NCBI GenBank assembly: GCA_040754625.1
Contig: JBFMCF010000033.1
Location: forward strand, 21,416 to 85,415
Length of the DNA stretch: 64,000 bases
Direction of reading: 5' to 3'
DNA from: a bacterium
Lineage (GTDB): Bacteria > JACRDZ01 > JAQUKH01
The notes beneath the pieces were generated by a model that made no database searches, was not told where the DNA came from, and saw only the letters and a program-made list of their open reading frames with translations. The translations under genes were made by a program, and so were the position numbers. Below, piece by piece: positions 8,880 to 16,355 of the stretch (position 1 is the first letter of the stretch; each line of letters starts with the position of its first letter).

Positions 8880-10151
8880 TTACCACGGCCTGGGTTTCCT
8901 GTTTGTTTTCCTGGCCCCGTATTTGTTAGCCGGAGCATTATACCCTGAACGATGGCTAAAACCCTGATACTTTTTGCGGTGAGAATAACGCGATGAAACA
9001 GGCGGTTTCGGCATGGAGATAAATTGTTCAGCCGTGATCCCCGGGTGTGAAGATTTAGGGATTGTCGTTCTTATTATTTTTTCAATGTTTTGCACGTCCC
9101 TTCCCTGTTCGGGAGTCGCAAAGGAAATAGCATGGCCTTCCCGGCCGGCCCTCCCCGTGCGGCCAATCCTGTGAACATAGTTCTCCAGATCATCCGGTAA
9201 ATCATAATTAATGACAAGCTCAATCCCTCTTACATCAATCCCTCTTGCCGCGATATCCGTCGCGACCAAAATACGGTATTTGCCGATTTTAAAACCATAT
9301 AAAGCCTCTTTCCGCTGGAACTGGGACCTGTCCGAATGTATTTCCGCCGCGGGATATCCCATATGCCTTAAAAGCCGGGTAACTTTCTGCGCTCCAATTT
9401 TCGTCCTCACAAACATAAGGACCGAACCGGTATATTGTTTAAGCAGTTCGCCTAAAAGTTTGCCTTTTAAATCATTTTTGACAATGAACATTTCCTGCGA
9501 AATAAGTTCAGCCGCGGTACCCTCAGGCGCGATTTCCGTGCGCACGGGCATGTGCATGCATGTTGACGCGATTTTTACGATACCCGGCGGCATTGTGGCT
9601 GAGAAAAGCATGGTCTGCCGGTCAGACGGAATAAGTTTAATAATTCGTTCAATCTGCGGGGCAAAGCCCATATCAAACATCCTGTCTGCTTCATCAAGCA
9701 CGAGGATAGACACATCATCAAGCCGTATATGTTTCTGGCCCACATGGTCAATCAGCCTGCCCGGGGTGGCAATAATAATCCTGGGGTTATGTCTTAAAGA
9801 CTGTGTCTGTAAATACATGGATTCCCCGCCTATAAGCACTGTTGTTTTCATCTTGAATATCGGGGTAAGTTTTGAAATGGCCTCGTTTACCTGTAAAGCA
9901 AGTTCACGGGTAGGAACAACCACAAGCCCCCGGCCCTGTTTCTGGGTAAGGCGCTGGACCATCGGTATGCCAAAAGCGAGTGTCTTGCCTGTGCCTGTCT
10001 GCGCGATACCCATAACATCCTTGCCTTCAATAGCAATTGGTATTGCTTTGTGCTGGATTGGCGTTGGAATTTTAAATTTCAGCCTGTCAAGCACATCAAG
10101 AAGCCCCGGCGCTATACCAAGGCCGTAAAAAGTATTTTGAGTTGAATTCAT
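8880..10151 (-). CDS. DEAD-box ATP-dependent RNA helicase (RhlE/DeaD-like)
   Basis: The 423-residue protein carries the full DEAD-box set: Q motif (FKIPTPIQHKAIPIA), motif I AQTGTGKT, Ia PTRELALQ, Ib TPGRLIDH, II DEAD, III SAT, IV VLMFVRTK, V ATDIAARGIDV and VI HRIGRTGRAG. The tail is short, basic and rich in Ser, Arg and Lys, typical of RhlE-like proteins that unwind structured RNA, for example in ribosome assembly or in the cold. It is a single-gene unit with its own extended -10 promoter and an AAAGG ribosome site. After the stop there is no clear gene to 8687. No residue of note is missing. Confidence 0.95.
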   Translation of the reverse strand: MNSTQNTFYGLGIAPGLLDVLDRLKFKIPTPIQHKAIPIAIEGKDVMGIAQTGTGKTLAFGIPMVQRLTQKQGRGLVVVPTRELALQVNEAISKLTPIFKMKTTVLIGGESMYLQTQSLRHNPRIIIATPGRLIDHVGQKHIRLDDVSILVLDEADRMFDMGFAPQIERIIKLIPSDRQTMLFSATMPPGIVKIASTCMHMPVRTEIAPEGTAAELISQEMFIVKNDLKGKLLGELLKQYTGSVLMFVRTKIGAQKVTRLLRHMGYPAAEIHSDRSQFQRKEALYGFKIGKYRILVATDIAARGIDVRGIELVINYDLPDDLENYVHRIGRTGRAGREGHAISFATPEQGRDVQNIEKIIRTTIPKSSHPGITAEQFISMPKPPVSSRYSHRKKYQGFSHRSGYNAPANKYGARKTNRKPRPW

Positions 10152-10177
10152 TTTTGCCTTTCTTTTTTTTTAATTGT

Positions 10178-10183
10178 ATTATA
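10178..10183 (-). promoter_or_regulatory. Extended -10 promoter of the DEAD-box helicase gene
   Basis: The minus strand reads TGTTATAAT, a perfect TATAAT preceded by TGn, with no good -35 box at the expected distance. The start of transcription would be near 10171, about 20 bases before the helicase ATG, which is preceded by AAAGG. Confidence 0.6.
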
Positions 10184-10234
10184 ACACATAAAAGGAATAA
10201 AATTTTAAAATACTGCTTTCAGGGAAAATAGTAA

Positions 10235-10264
10235 AAAAGGCAGGGCTGACTTGCCTTGCCTTTT
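10235..10264 (-). terminator. Rho-independent terminator after the secreted propeller gene
   Basis: A 12-bp stem (AAAAGGCAGGGC / GCCTTGCCTTTT, one G-U pair) with a 6-base loop is followed on the minus strand by six U. It lies about 30 bp after the stop at 10296. The A/U flanks could also let it act on the other strand. Confidence 0.75.
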
Positions 10265-10295
10265 AAACAATATTACTATTTCTATGTTATTTCTT

Positions 10296-12233
10296 TTATT
10301 TTTTCCGCATATCATGAGGCACAATAATGCTCAAAACCGCACTGCTTGAATTGTTCGACGAATCGGCCGCGGTTACGGTAATTGTGTATTCCCTGCCGCT
10401 GCCGTTTCCTGAACGTTCGGCTCGGAGATCCAGATAAATGTTTCCGTTTTCATCTATCACAGGCTCAGTCCAATCCGGGGCCATGTCGCCGTCACCCAGG
10501 CCGTTTATCGGTTCGTTGCTTGTAACTACAGCCGTCAAAGTCACGGGCAGGCCGCTGTTGTCTCCCGCGTTTGCCCTGATAGTAATTTCAGTCATCATAT
10601 GATTAGGCGGCCACAGAATGGTCTTATCGGGCACGGGAGATAAAGTGGGGGCCGTGCTGTCAATTATATTAACAACGATATTACCCGTTACATCAAGATT
10701 TATACCATCATTAACACTCAGGGTCAGTGTATGGGTGCCAAGGCTTAAACCGTATAATAAATATTCCGGTAAAGCAACAGGGGCACCTCCATAAATGGCT
10801 TGAATACTTCCGCTAAAAATCAAATTACCTCCCTCCAGCCATTTATAGGTAACCAAATCACCATCAAAATCAGAAATCTGGCCGCCGAGGGAAACCACAC
10901 TTCCTATTTCATACGTTCCCGCGCCTACCGGGGCCGCGTGAGGAGATGAATTTTCTACAGTTAATATCATCTCCTCGGCAGTAACAGCCTGGCCGTCGCT
11001 GACTTCCAGTGTGAGAATATGCTGACCAACAGAGAACGGAGAAATTGTGCCAAGGTCCAGATAAGCCTCGCCATTGGCCCCGACATCCTGCGATGGGCAA
11101 AGTTCGGTTGTTCCCTCCAGCCATCTATAAGTAAGATGGTCATTATCGATATCACTGGCAGTGCCGTGTATGACTGTTACATTCTGATCCTCGCCGGCAA
11201 TAGCCAGATTATCGCCCGCGTTGGCGGACGGGGCAGTATTGTGCCTCATGGGATTTGCTATCGCTATTCCCGCAGGCGCAGGTCCAATATTATCAATTCT
11301 TTGCATTAGGATAAGGGCTGAATTCCATATGGTTAAGTTTCTTTGCGTACATCCGCCGGTAACAAATACAAAACCTGTTGATTCATCAATAGCAATACCC
11401 ATACCGCCATGGCCCATATCGACAATTGTTTCGACACCTGTTGCAAGATCAATCTTGCTCAGGCGGGTATTGCTTGGGCCGGGTACCACCGGACCGTATC
11501 CATCCGGAGCAGTGGTATATAAAAAACCTCTTACCCTGTCAACAGCAAGACCAACACATGGAAGGCTTGGCCTGATTCTCCCCACCTCAGCTAACGTGTC
11601 CCGATCGAACACTCCCACATACGACCCTTGGCCGTGCGTCCCCTGCCCTGACGGATCAGGCTGTCCCCAAGGACTATGCGCAATATAGAGCCGTCTGTTT
11701 ATTTCATCCGTTACAATTCCAAATCCACCTTGAGCGGTACTCTGGAGAAAAGACGGACTTCCGGGCCTTTGTGTCATGGTTTTGGCAACAGGATCCAAGT
11801 TAAGAGTACCTAATTGAGGAACCGGCCGGCCAAACCTGTTACACGAATAAACAATATTAGTGGAATCATCTATATCAACACCGTCAAAAATAACGGAAGC
11901 ATTTACGGTCCCGGCTAACAGCTTTGTTTGCGCGTCTACAATGGCAAAACCTGGATTGCCGCTCATTTCATAAGTAACAATCAGTACTCTGTCATTCTCA
12001 TCAACGGCTAAACCGCTTGTCCCAGTCATTGGCTGCGGGACAGTGAAAGGAAATTGAGGTTGAAGCACTAAACCGCTTGTGGAGTCAAGATCATAAGCCG
12101 CCAATATGCCGTTGTTTTGATCTGTAATCAAGTATACCTGTCTGGCGCTTGCTGTTTGCAGTTGAGCAATAGAAACGATAAATAATGTAAAAAAGAAAAT
12201 CGTGAATAAACTATTTTTAATTTTTCTAATCAT
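10296..12233 (-). CDS. Secreted beta-propeller protein with Ig/PKD-like and HYR-like repeats
   Basis: The 645-residue product has a signal peptide (LFTIFFFTLFIVSIAQLQTASA). Residues about 30-330 repeat a YncE/NHL-like propeller pattern (GLAVDENDRVLIVTYE, VDIDDSTNIVYSCNRFGRP, GLAVDRVRGFLYTTAPDGYG, GIAIDESTGFVFVTGG). Two Ig-like PKD-type units follow (NTAPSANAGDNLAIAGEDQ; SPHAAPVGAGTYEIGS), each with a DxDxDxLTYRW-like core, then a C-terminal HYR-like unit (PVPDKTILWPPNHMMTEITI). Such proteins are surface or exported; binding partner unknown. GGGAGGA precedes the ATG. It stands alone, with a terminator after it and about 215 bp of apparently non-coding DNA before it. Confidence 0.8.
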   Translation of the reverse strand: MIRKIKNSLFTIFFFTLFIVSIAQLQTASARQVYLITDQNNGILAAYDLDSTSGLVLQPQFPFTVPQPMTGTSGLAVDENDRVLIVTYEMSGNPGFAIVDAQTKLLAGTVNASVIFDGVDIDDSTNIVYSCNRFGRPVPQLGTLNLDPVAKTMTQRPGSPSFLQSTAQGGFGIVTDEINRRLYIAHSPWGQPDPSGQGTHGQGSYVGVFDRDTLAEVGRIRPSLPCVGLAVDRVRGFLYTTAPDGYGPVVPGPSNTRLSKIDLATGVETIVDMGHGGMGIAIDESTGFVFVTGGCTQRNLTIWNSALILMQRIDNIGPAPAGIAIANPMRHNTAPSANAGDNLAIAGEDQNVTVIHGTASDIDNDHLTYRWLEGTTELCPSQDVGANGEAYLDLGTISPFSVGQHILTLEVSDGQAVTAEEMILTVENSSPHAAPVGAGTYEIGSVVSLGGQISDFDGDLVTYKWLEGGNLIFSGSIQAIYGGAPVALPEYLLYGLSLGTHTLTLSVNDGINLDVTGNIVVNIIDSTAPTLSPVPDKTILWPPNHMMTEITIRANAGDNSGLPVTLTAVVTSNEPINGLGDGDMAPDWTEPVIDENGNIYLDLRAERSGNGSGREYTITVTAADSSNNSSSAVLSIIVPHDMRKK

Positions 12234-12448
12234 TCACCATTCCTCCCTTTTTGTTTATCTATAGTTGTCTTATAGATAACTTGCTTACGGTTCACACTCA
12301 CAAAGTTATTATAACTGCCTCCTTTCTCCATTGCCCCTCAAATTATTATTTTTTCAATATTTCAATATTTGTTTATTAACTTAAATTCGGGTGAAAAAAA
12401 TTATATCACCTTTATTTTTTTAATTCCATGTTTTCTTTTTTTTGTTTT

Positions 12449-12724
12449 CTATTTTTGACCATGGCCGGGGAAAAATCCAGGCAGGCGGTCAAGGCAGGAT
12501 TTCATATCAATGCCTTTTTCCAAAACGCCTTTCCACAAATCGCCTTTTTCACTTATTCGTTTATAAATCGTTTTTATTGTATAATCAAGAGGGCTCAAAT
12601 CTTTTTTGTGGAGGTATGAAAGTTCAAGGGGGCGTTCTTTTGATGCGGAATATAATTCAACAGGTATGTTCACAAGACCAAAGGACACAAGTCCGGACCA
12701 TATTGAATGGAATTTTTCAGTCAT
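12449..12724 (-). pseudogene. Truncated Ku (DNA double-strand-break repair) gene
   Basis: Residues 1-45 (SIWSGLVSFGLVNIPVELYS, then LHKKDLSP) are the diagnostic N-terminus of bacterial Ku, which binds DNA ends for non-homologous end joining. After a likely 8-residue insertion, YKRISEKGDLWKGVLEKG still resembles the next Ku segment. The frame then ends after 91 residues, whereas Ku is usually 250-300. No further Ku sequence follows, and no ligD is in view. There is no good ribosome site. The remnant lies next to a foreign-looking protease gene and a tRNA, which suggests a recombination hot spot. I call it a decayed 5' fragment; a functional short protein is unlikely. Confidence 0.75.
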
Positions 12725-12791
12725 GCTTAAGATTATCACAAAAGCGGCATCTTCCGGCAATTGCCGTTTTCTACTTTTTTCTGACTTTTTT

Positions 12792-13529
12792 CTACTTCGA
12801 CACCAACTTTTCCTGGGCTTCAATCCAGAGCACATCGCCAACTTCCTGCTTTACGAACTCATACGTGATTGTGTCATACGCGGCAATCGCCGAATCCTTC
12901 ACGAGGAAAATACCACCCCCTGGCTGCTGCAAGTCGTCACTGTATCCAACAATCAGATTGCTGTGAGTGGAACCAACGGCTACAGGGTATCCTTCGGCAA
13001 GCACTATTTTAATTCCCCAAAGCTGCTCGTCCGTCAAACCTTTTTGTGCCTTCCATGAATTGATCCAGTACACTTTAAGCCCGATCGTCCGGACCTCCCT
13101 GGCTCGCCCCATCGCTTGTTCAGAGGGTCTTAAATTAGGATTGAAGTGATCTTGATATGGCATGTCCGCATCGAAGCAAATACCATACCGTTCATAACCC
13201 CTTATCAGGTCGTAGAAGAACTGCCCGCGGTCCTCTGTCTGGTTGCCAATCACCTGGTTGCAGGCCCAGTTCAAGTACTCGATGCTCAGGGTAACCCCTC
13301 GTTGAAAATACCTGGAGACCGCAAATTCCAGCGCGCCCGCGGCCGCGAAGACCGAACAGGTTTTGCGCCCGCCCTGGCTGCGCGGCTTAAGCTGCCATTG
13401 TGTCAGCCTCTCCCGCAGATCTACCTGCTTTGGCAGAACCACTCTTTTGATCGTCTCATCCGCGCGCGCACATTCTGCCAGTGTGGCAGTAAAAATTAGA
13501 GCCAGGAGAAGTTTGGTAATACGGTACAT
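12792..13529 (-). CDS. Papain-like (C1-type) cysteine peptidase, secreted
   Basis: This 245-residue protein has a signal peptide (ITKLLLALIFTATLAECARA) and a papain-like core. Gln52 and Cys58 in SQGGRKTCSVFA match the oxyanion Gln and catalytic Cys of papain with the same spacing, His189 in STHSNLIVGY matches the catalytic His, and FLVKDSAIAAYD stands where papain has KNSWG, so Asn is replaced by Asp212. Activity is plausible but the third residue is changed. I start at the ATG at 13527-13529; a longer frame would read backward through tRNA-His and is an artefact. The gene is clearly GC-richer than its neighbours, suggesting transfer, with tRNA-His as a possible landing site. Confidence 0.75.
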   Translation of the reverse strand: MYRITKLLLALIFTATLAECARADETIKRVVLPKQVDLRERLTQWQLKPRSQGGRKTCSVFAAAGALEFAVSRYFQRGVTLSIEYLNWACNQVIGNQTEDRGQFFYDLIRGYERYGICFDADMPYQDHFNPNLRPSEQAMGRAREVRTIGLKVYWINSWKAQKGLTDEQLWGIKIVLAEGYPVAVGSTHSNLIVGYSDDLQQPGGGIFLVKDSAIAAYDTITYEFVKQEVGDVLWIEAQEKLVSK

Positions 13530-13569
13530 AAACAACACTCCGCCGTCCGCCGTCCGCCTCAGGCGGACA

Positions 13570-13647
13570 TGGGGTGGCTGACGGGATTCGAACCCGCGGC
13601 AACAAGATCCACAATCTTGTACTCTAACCAGCTGAGCTACAGCCACC
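13570..13647 (-). tRNA. tRNA-His (GTG)
   Basis: The minus strand folds into a cloverleaf with acceptor GTGGCTG/CAGCCAC, an extra G at -1, D arm GCTCAGCTGGTTAGAGT, anticodon stem CAAGA/TCTTG around loop TTGTGGA (anticodon GTG), T arm with GGTTCGAATCC, discriminator C73 and an encoded CCA. G-1 and C73 are the hallmarks of tRNA-His. No strong promoter is seen directly upstream. Confidence 0.96.
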
Positions 13648-13655
13648 GTTGTTTG

Positions 13656-13726
13656 AAAATAGAAAATCGAAATTAGACCGCAATCGAAATTCCAAATCTA
13701 ATTTCTATTTTCGATTCTCGATTGCT
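13656..13726. repeat. AT-rich imperfect inverted repeat between two tRNA genes
   Basis: GAAAATAGAAAATCGAAATT on the left is answered by AATTTCTATTTTCGATT on the right, giving an imperfect dyad with several CGAAA/TTTCG blocks. It fills the gap between the tRNA-His gene and the terminator after tRNA-Pro. Its role is unknown. Confidence 0.4.
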
Positions 13727-13729
13727 CTG

Positions 13730-13759
13730 TTTTTTGCCCCGATTAATCGGGGCAAAAAA
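13730..13759. terminator. Bidirectional terminator after tRNA-Pro
   Basis: A perfect 30-base palindrome, TTTTTTGCCCCGATT followed by its exact complement, gives a GC-rich core with U-runs on both sides. It begins one base after the CCA end of tRNA-Pro, so it should end that transcript. Confidence 0.85.
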
Positions 13760-13760
13760 C

Positions 13761-13838
13761 TGGTCGGGGCGCTCAGATTCGAACTGAGGACCCCCTGCGC
13801 CCAAGGCAGGTGCGCTAGCCAAACTGCGCTACGCCCCG
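13761..13838 (-). tRNA. tRNA-Pro (TGG)
   Basis: The minus strand gives acceptor CGGGGCG/CGCCCCG, D arm GCGCAGTTTGGCTAGCGC, anticodon stem CCTGC/GCAGG around loop CTTGGGC (anticodon TGG), T arm with AGTTCGAATCT, discriminator A and encoded CCA. TGG can read all CCN codons. Confidence 0.96.
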
Positions 13839-13854
13839 AAATAATAAAATATAT

Positions 13855-13883
13855 ATTGTAACAAAAATTAATATTTCCGTCAA
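13855..13883 (-). promoter_or_regulatory. Promoter of tRNA-Pro
   Basis: On the minus strand TTGACG (13878-13883) and TACAAT (13855-13860) are separated by 17 bases, and the mature tRNA begins about 16 bases after the -10 box. A further TTGACTTGACA stands upstream of this -35 box. Confidence 0.7.
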
Positions 13884-13986
13884 TTTATTTTCTGCCAGTT
13901 GTCAAGTCAATATGGTAAAATCTTCAAAACTCTTCTGTTTTTTAAGAGAGGATTTACAATACGGGGATCAATTTTTAATATTCACA

Positions 13987-15438
13987 TTATAAGTTCAGCG
14001 AATTATGTATAAACCGACGGACATCATCTTTAGTTAACCAATAAAGCCGCCCGCCTATTAATTCACGCATTATTTGCGGAATATTTTTAAGATAAAACGA
14101 CATTAACAATTTTTTCTTTCTCCTGATTAAATCTGACCTGGTAAAGTCCTTCGTTTCAAATACCGGGCGGGAGAGCAAATCAATCTCAGGCTGAAATCCA
14201 TCTTCTATAATTTTCATATTTATCAAATCGCTGTACAGTTTTGTCCCGGGATAAGGAATTGCATAACTTGCAATAATAAAACTAAGAGGCAATCTATTAA
14301 TAAAATTCACTGTCTCTTTAAAATATTTTTCATTTTCACCCGGCATCCCAAGTATCAAAAAACCTCCAACTGGAATTTGCTCCTGATGAAAACACTGCAC
14401 GGCGCGAATTATTTGATCCGTGGATGTGTTTTTTTTCATAACTGTATTTCTTATATATTCGCTTCCGCTCTCAATAGCAAGACACACACTGGCGCAGCCC
14501 GATCTTTTCATCAACCGTACAAGTTCAATGTCTATTCCTCTGACTGATATGCCGTTTGGGGTATTCCAACGGATATTGTATTTTCGCCGGATTATCTCTT
14601 CACATAACTGTTTTACCCTGTCACCCCTGAGTAAAAAATTATCATCCATAATATATATGTGTTCGGCTTTATACTTATTTACCATTCCATCAATTTCAGC
14701 CAGTATATTTTCCACACTCCTGAAACGCCATCCCACTCCATGCACCATCCACATATTGCAAAATGAACACAGGTTAGGACAAGAACGGCTTGTTAATAAG
14801 GACAAACTTGGACGGTTTCCCAGCCCGTATAATCTCAGGTTATTATTCATATATTTCTCAATAGGGACCATATCCCTGGCCGGAAAAGGCAAAGAATCCA
14901 AATCTTTAATAAAATTTTTCTTGGAATTCTCCATGATTTTATTGCCATCCCTGTAAATTAAACCATCTATGCTGTTTAATGCGGGGGATTTCGAAGATAT
15001 ATAAGATAAAAGGTCAATCAATGAATTTTCAGATTCCCCTATCAATCCGTAATCAATAGCATCACAACCTGAAACAGACTTGGTTTTGTAAACCGAAACA
15101 AAAAGCCCGCCTATAACAGTTACAATATCGGGATCAATTCTTTTAGTTAATGAAAAAATATCATATGCCTCCTGTTTACTGGAAGCATAATGGCATGAAA
15201 CACCCAGAACATCAGGTTTAAAAGACATTATTTTATTCTTGATAACATCTTCCGGAACACTGTATAAAAAGAGCCCATTTTCTTTTTTTATGGGGGATTC
15301 GAGTGTAAGGTCATAAATTATGACTTCATGGCCATGTTTCCGCAGATTCGCACCAAGATATAAAACACCAAGCAACTCTGTTTTATAAGTTTTGGGATTT
15401 AAAGACTTAAACGGCGATACCAATAAAAGTATTTTCAT
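13987..15438 (-). CDS. B12-binding-domain radical SAM protein
   Basis: The 483-residue protein has an N-terminal Rossmann-like cobalamin-binding domain (LLLVSPFKS ... LGANLRKHGHEVIIYDLT ... DVLGVSCHYASSK ... VTVIGGLFVS) and a central radical SAM barrel with the cluster motif SCPNLCSFC (CxxxCxxC) at about 220, followed by IYIMDDNFLLRGDRV and SVCLAIESGSEYIRN. Relatives methylate or otherwise modify lipids, hopanoids, bacteriochlorophyll or natural products. The C-terminal ~90 residues are not recognisable. The B12 domain lacks the classic DxHxxG, as in many members of this class. It follows the LolA-like gene by about 90 bp; a substrate in the envelope is possible but unproven. Confidence 0.88.
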   Translation of the reverse strand: MKILLLVSPFKSLNPKTYKTELLGVLYLGANLRKHGHEVIIYDLTLESPIKKENGLFLYSVPEDVIKNKIMSFKPDVLGVSCHYASSKQEAYDIFSLTKRIDPDIVTVIGGLFVSVYKTKSVSGCDAIDYGLIGESENSLIDLLSYISSKSPALNSIDGLIYRDGNKIMENSKKNFIKDLDSLPFPARDMVPIEKYMNNNLRLYGLGNRPSLSLLTSRSCPNLCSFCNMWMVHGVGWRFRSVENILAEIDGMVNKYKAEHIYIMDDNFLLRGDRVKQLCEEIIRRKYNIRWNTPNGISVRGIDIELVRLMKRSGCASVCLAIESGSEYIRNTVMKKNTSTDQIIRAVQCFHQEQIPVGGFLILGMPGENEKYFKETVNFINRLPLSFIIASYAIPYPGTKLYSDLINMKIIEDGFQPEIDLLSRPVFETKDFTRSDLIRRKKKLLMSFYLKNIPQIMRELIGGRLYWLTKDDVRRFIHNSLNL

Positions 15439-15527
15439 TTTTTTAAAAAATTCCCCGCCAATCCTGTTTTTCGCAGCACAATAATACTTTAATGCCCTGC
15501 ATTAGTCAAGCGAAATTCAGGCCAAAA

Positions 15528-16355
15528 TCACTTCCCCCTCTTTAAAAACCTTATAGTAAATATTTCATCGTCAAGCGGTTCATCAATGGTAATTTTCTTG
15601 TTTTCAATAATAGTTTTATGGCCCGTGGCAATTGTAAGCATTTCACGGTGGTTCCAGTAGTATGAATTTTTATATTTTTTCAAACCGGAATTCACCAATA
15701 TCTTTATCAATTCATTATTTTTATTATAAAGCTCCTGCTTTAAAATAACATATTTGCCTTCGTCAACCCACGCGATAATCTTCCCGTAACCGGATTCTTT
15801 CTTAAGGCGGTCCGAAACCGGAATGGAATTTATAATCGTACATTCCGTCCCCTGAAACTTTTCTTTTCCTGTAATTGTATATTCGTATTCCTCGGGCCTC
15901 GGGGTAATTATATCCTCGTAATAAAAATCCGTCCCCATATACTGGCTCCCGCGGCTGCTTGGAGGAATTCTCCGGACAGTATGGTATGCCGGGACATATA
16001 TCCACTGGTCATCCTCGCCCGAGATATTTTCAATTGTCAAAACCCCGCTTTTATCAAGATCGGGCGGTGAATGGAAAACAAAAAGGCGCATATCATCTTT
16101 TTGTGTCTTCTTTTTATTATAAAATGTTCCTGTGCGCAGCCACTGCCTGCCGTCTTTATCAACAAGGGTCATCTCAATTTCCTGGACCTCTGTATCCGGC
16201 CTGAATTGGTCAACTACTCTCTGCATAATTTCACGCGGGGTTAAATTTTCATCTGAAAATATTTTTTTGGAACCAGGAACCAAAAATACCAAACATAAAA
16301 TTAAAACCGCTTCTGAAATTCTGGCTCCTGACTCCTGACTCTTGATTTTTTTCAT
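15528..16355 (-). CDS. LolA-like outer-membrane lipoprotein-sorting protein (COG2834 type)
   Basis: The 275-residue product has a signal peptide (AVLILCLVFLVPG) and matches periplasmic proteins of the LolA/LolB fold used with FtsX-type permeases: EIEMTLVDKDGRQWLRTGTF, SPPDLDKSGVLTIE, DDQWIYVPAYHTVRRIPPSS, GSQYMGTDFYYEDI and AWVDEGKYVILKQELYNK are typical. Its ATG overlaps the stop of the ABC permease gene (ATGA), so they form one unit. Related pairs are thought to move lipids or lipoproteins to the outer membrane. The usual ATPase partner is not adjacent. Confidence 0.85.
   Translation of the reverse strand: MKKIKSQESGARISEAVLILCLVFLVPGSKKIFSDENLTPREIMQRVVDQFRPDTEVQEIEMTLVDKDGRQWLRTGTFYNKKKTQKDDMRLFVFHSPPDLDKSGVLTIENISGEDDQWIYVPAYHTVRRIPPSSRGSQYMGTDFYYEDIITPRPEEYEYTITGKEKFQGTECTIINSIPVSDRLKKESGYGKIIAWVDEGKYVILKQELYNKNNELIKILVNSGLKKYKNSYYWNHREMLTIATGHKTIIENKKITIDEPLDDEIFTIRFLKRGK

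Noticed and set aside
8687..8938. 83-residue frame after the helicase end
   Set aside because: It overlaps the helicase tail in another frame, has no ribosome site and matches no family. The part from 8687 to 8879 keeps a weak coding look, so it could be a remnant, but I cannot support a gene.
9211..10128. Long plus-strand frame opposite the DEAD-box helicase
   Set aside because: It mirrors the helicase codons, has no family pattern and no ribosome site.
13530..13646. N-terminal extension of the papain-like protein starting MAVAQLVRVQDCGS
   Set aside because: It is the reverse reading of the tRNA-His gene; this is a known false start, and the ATG at 13527-13529 opens a proper signal peptide.
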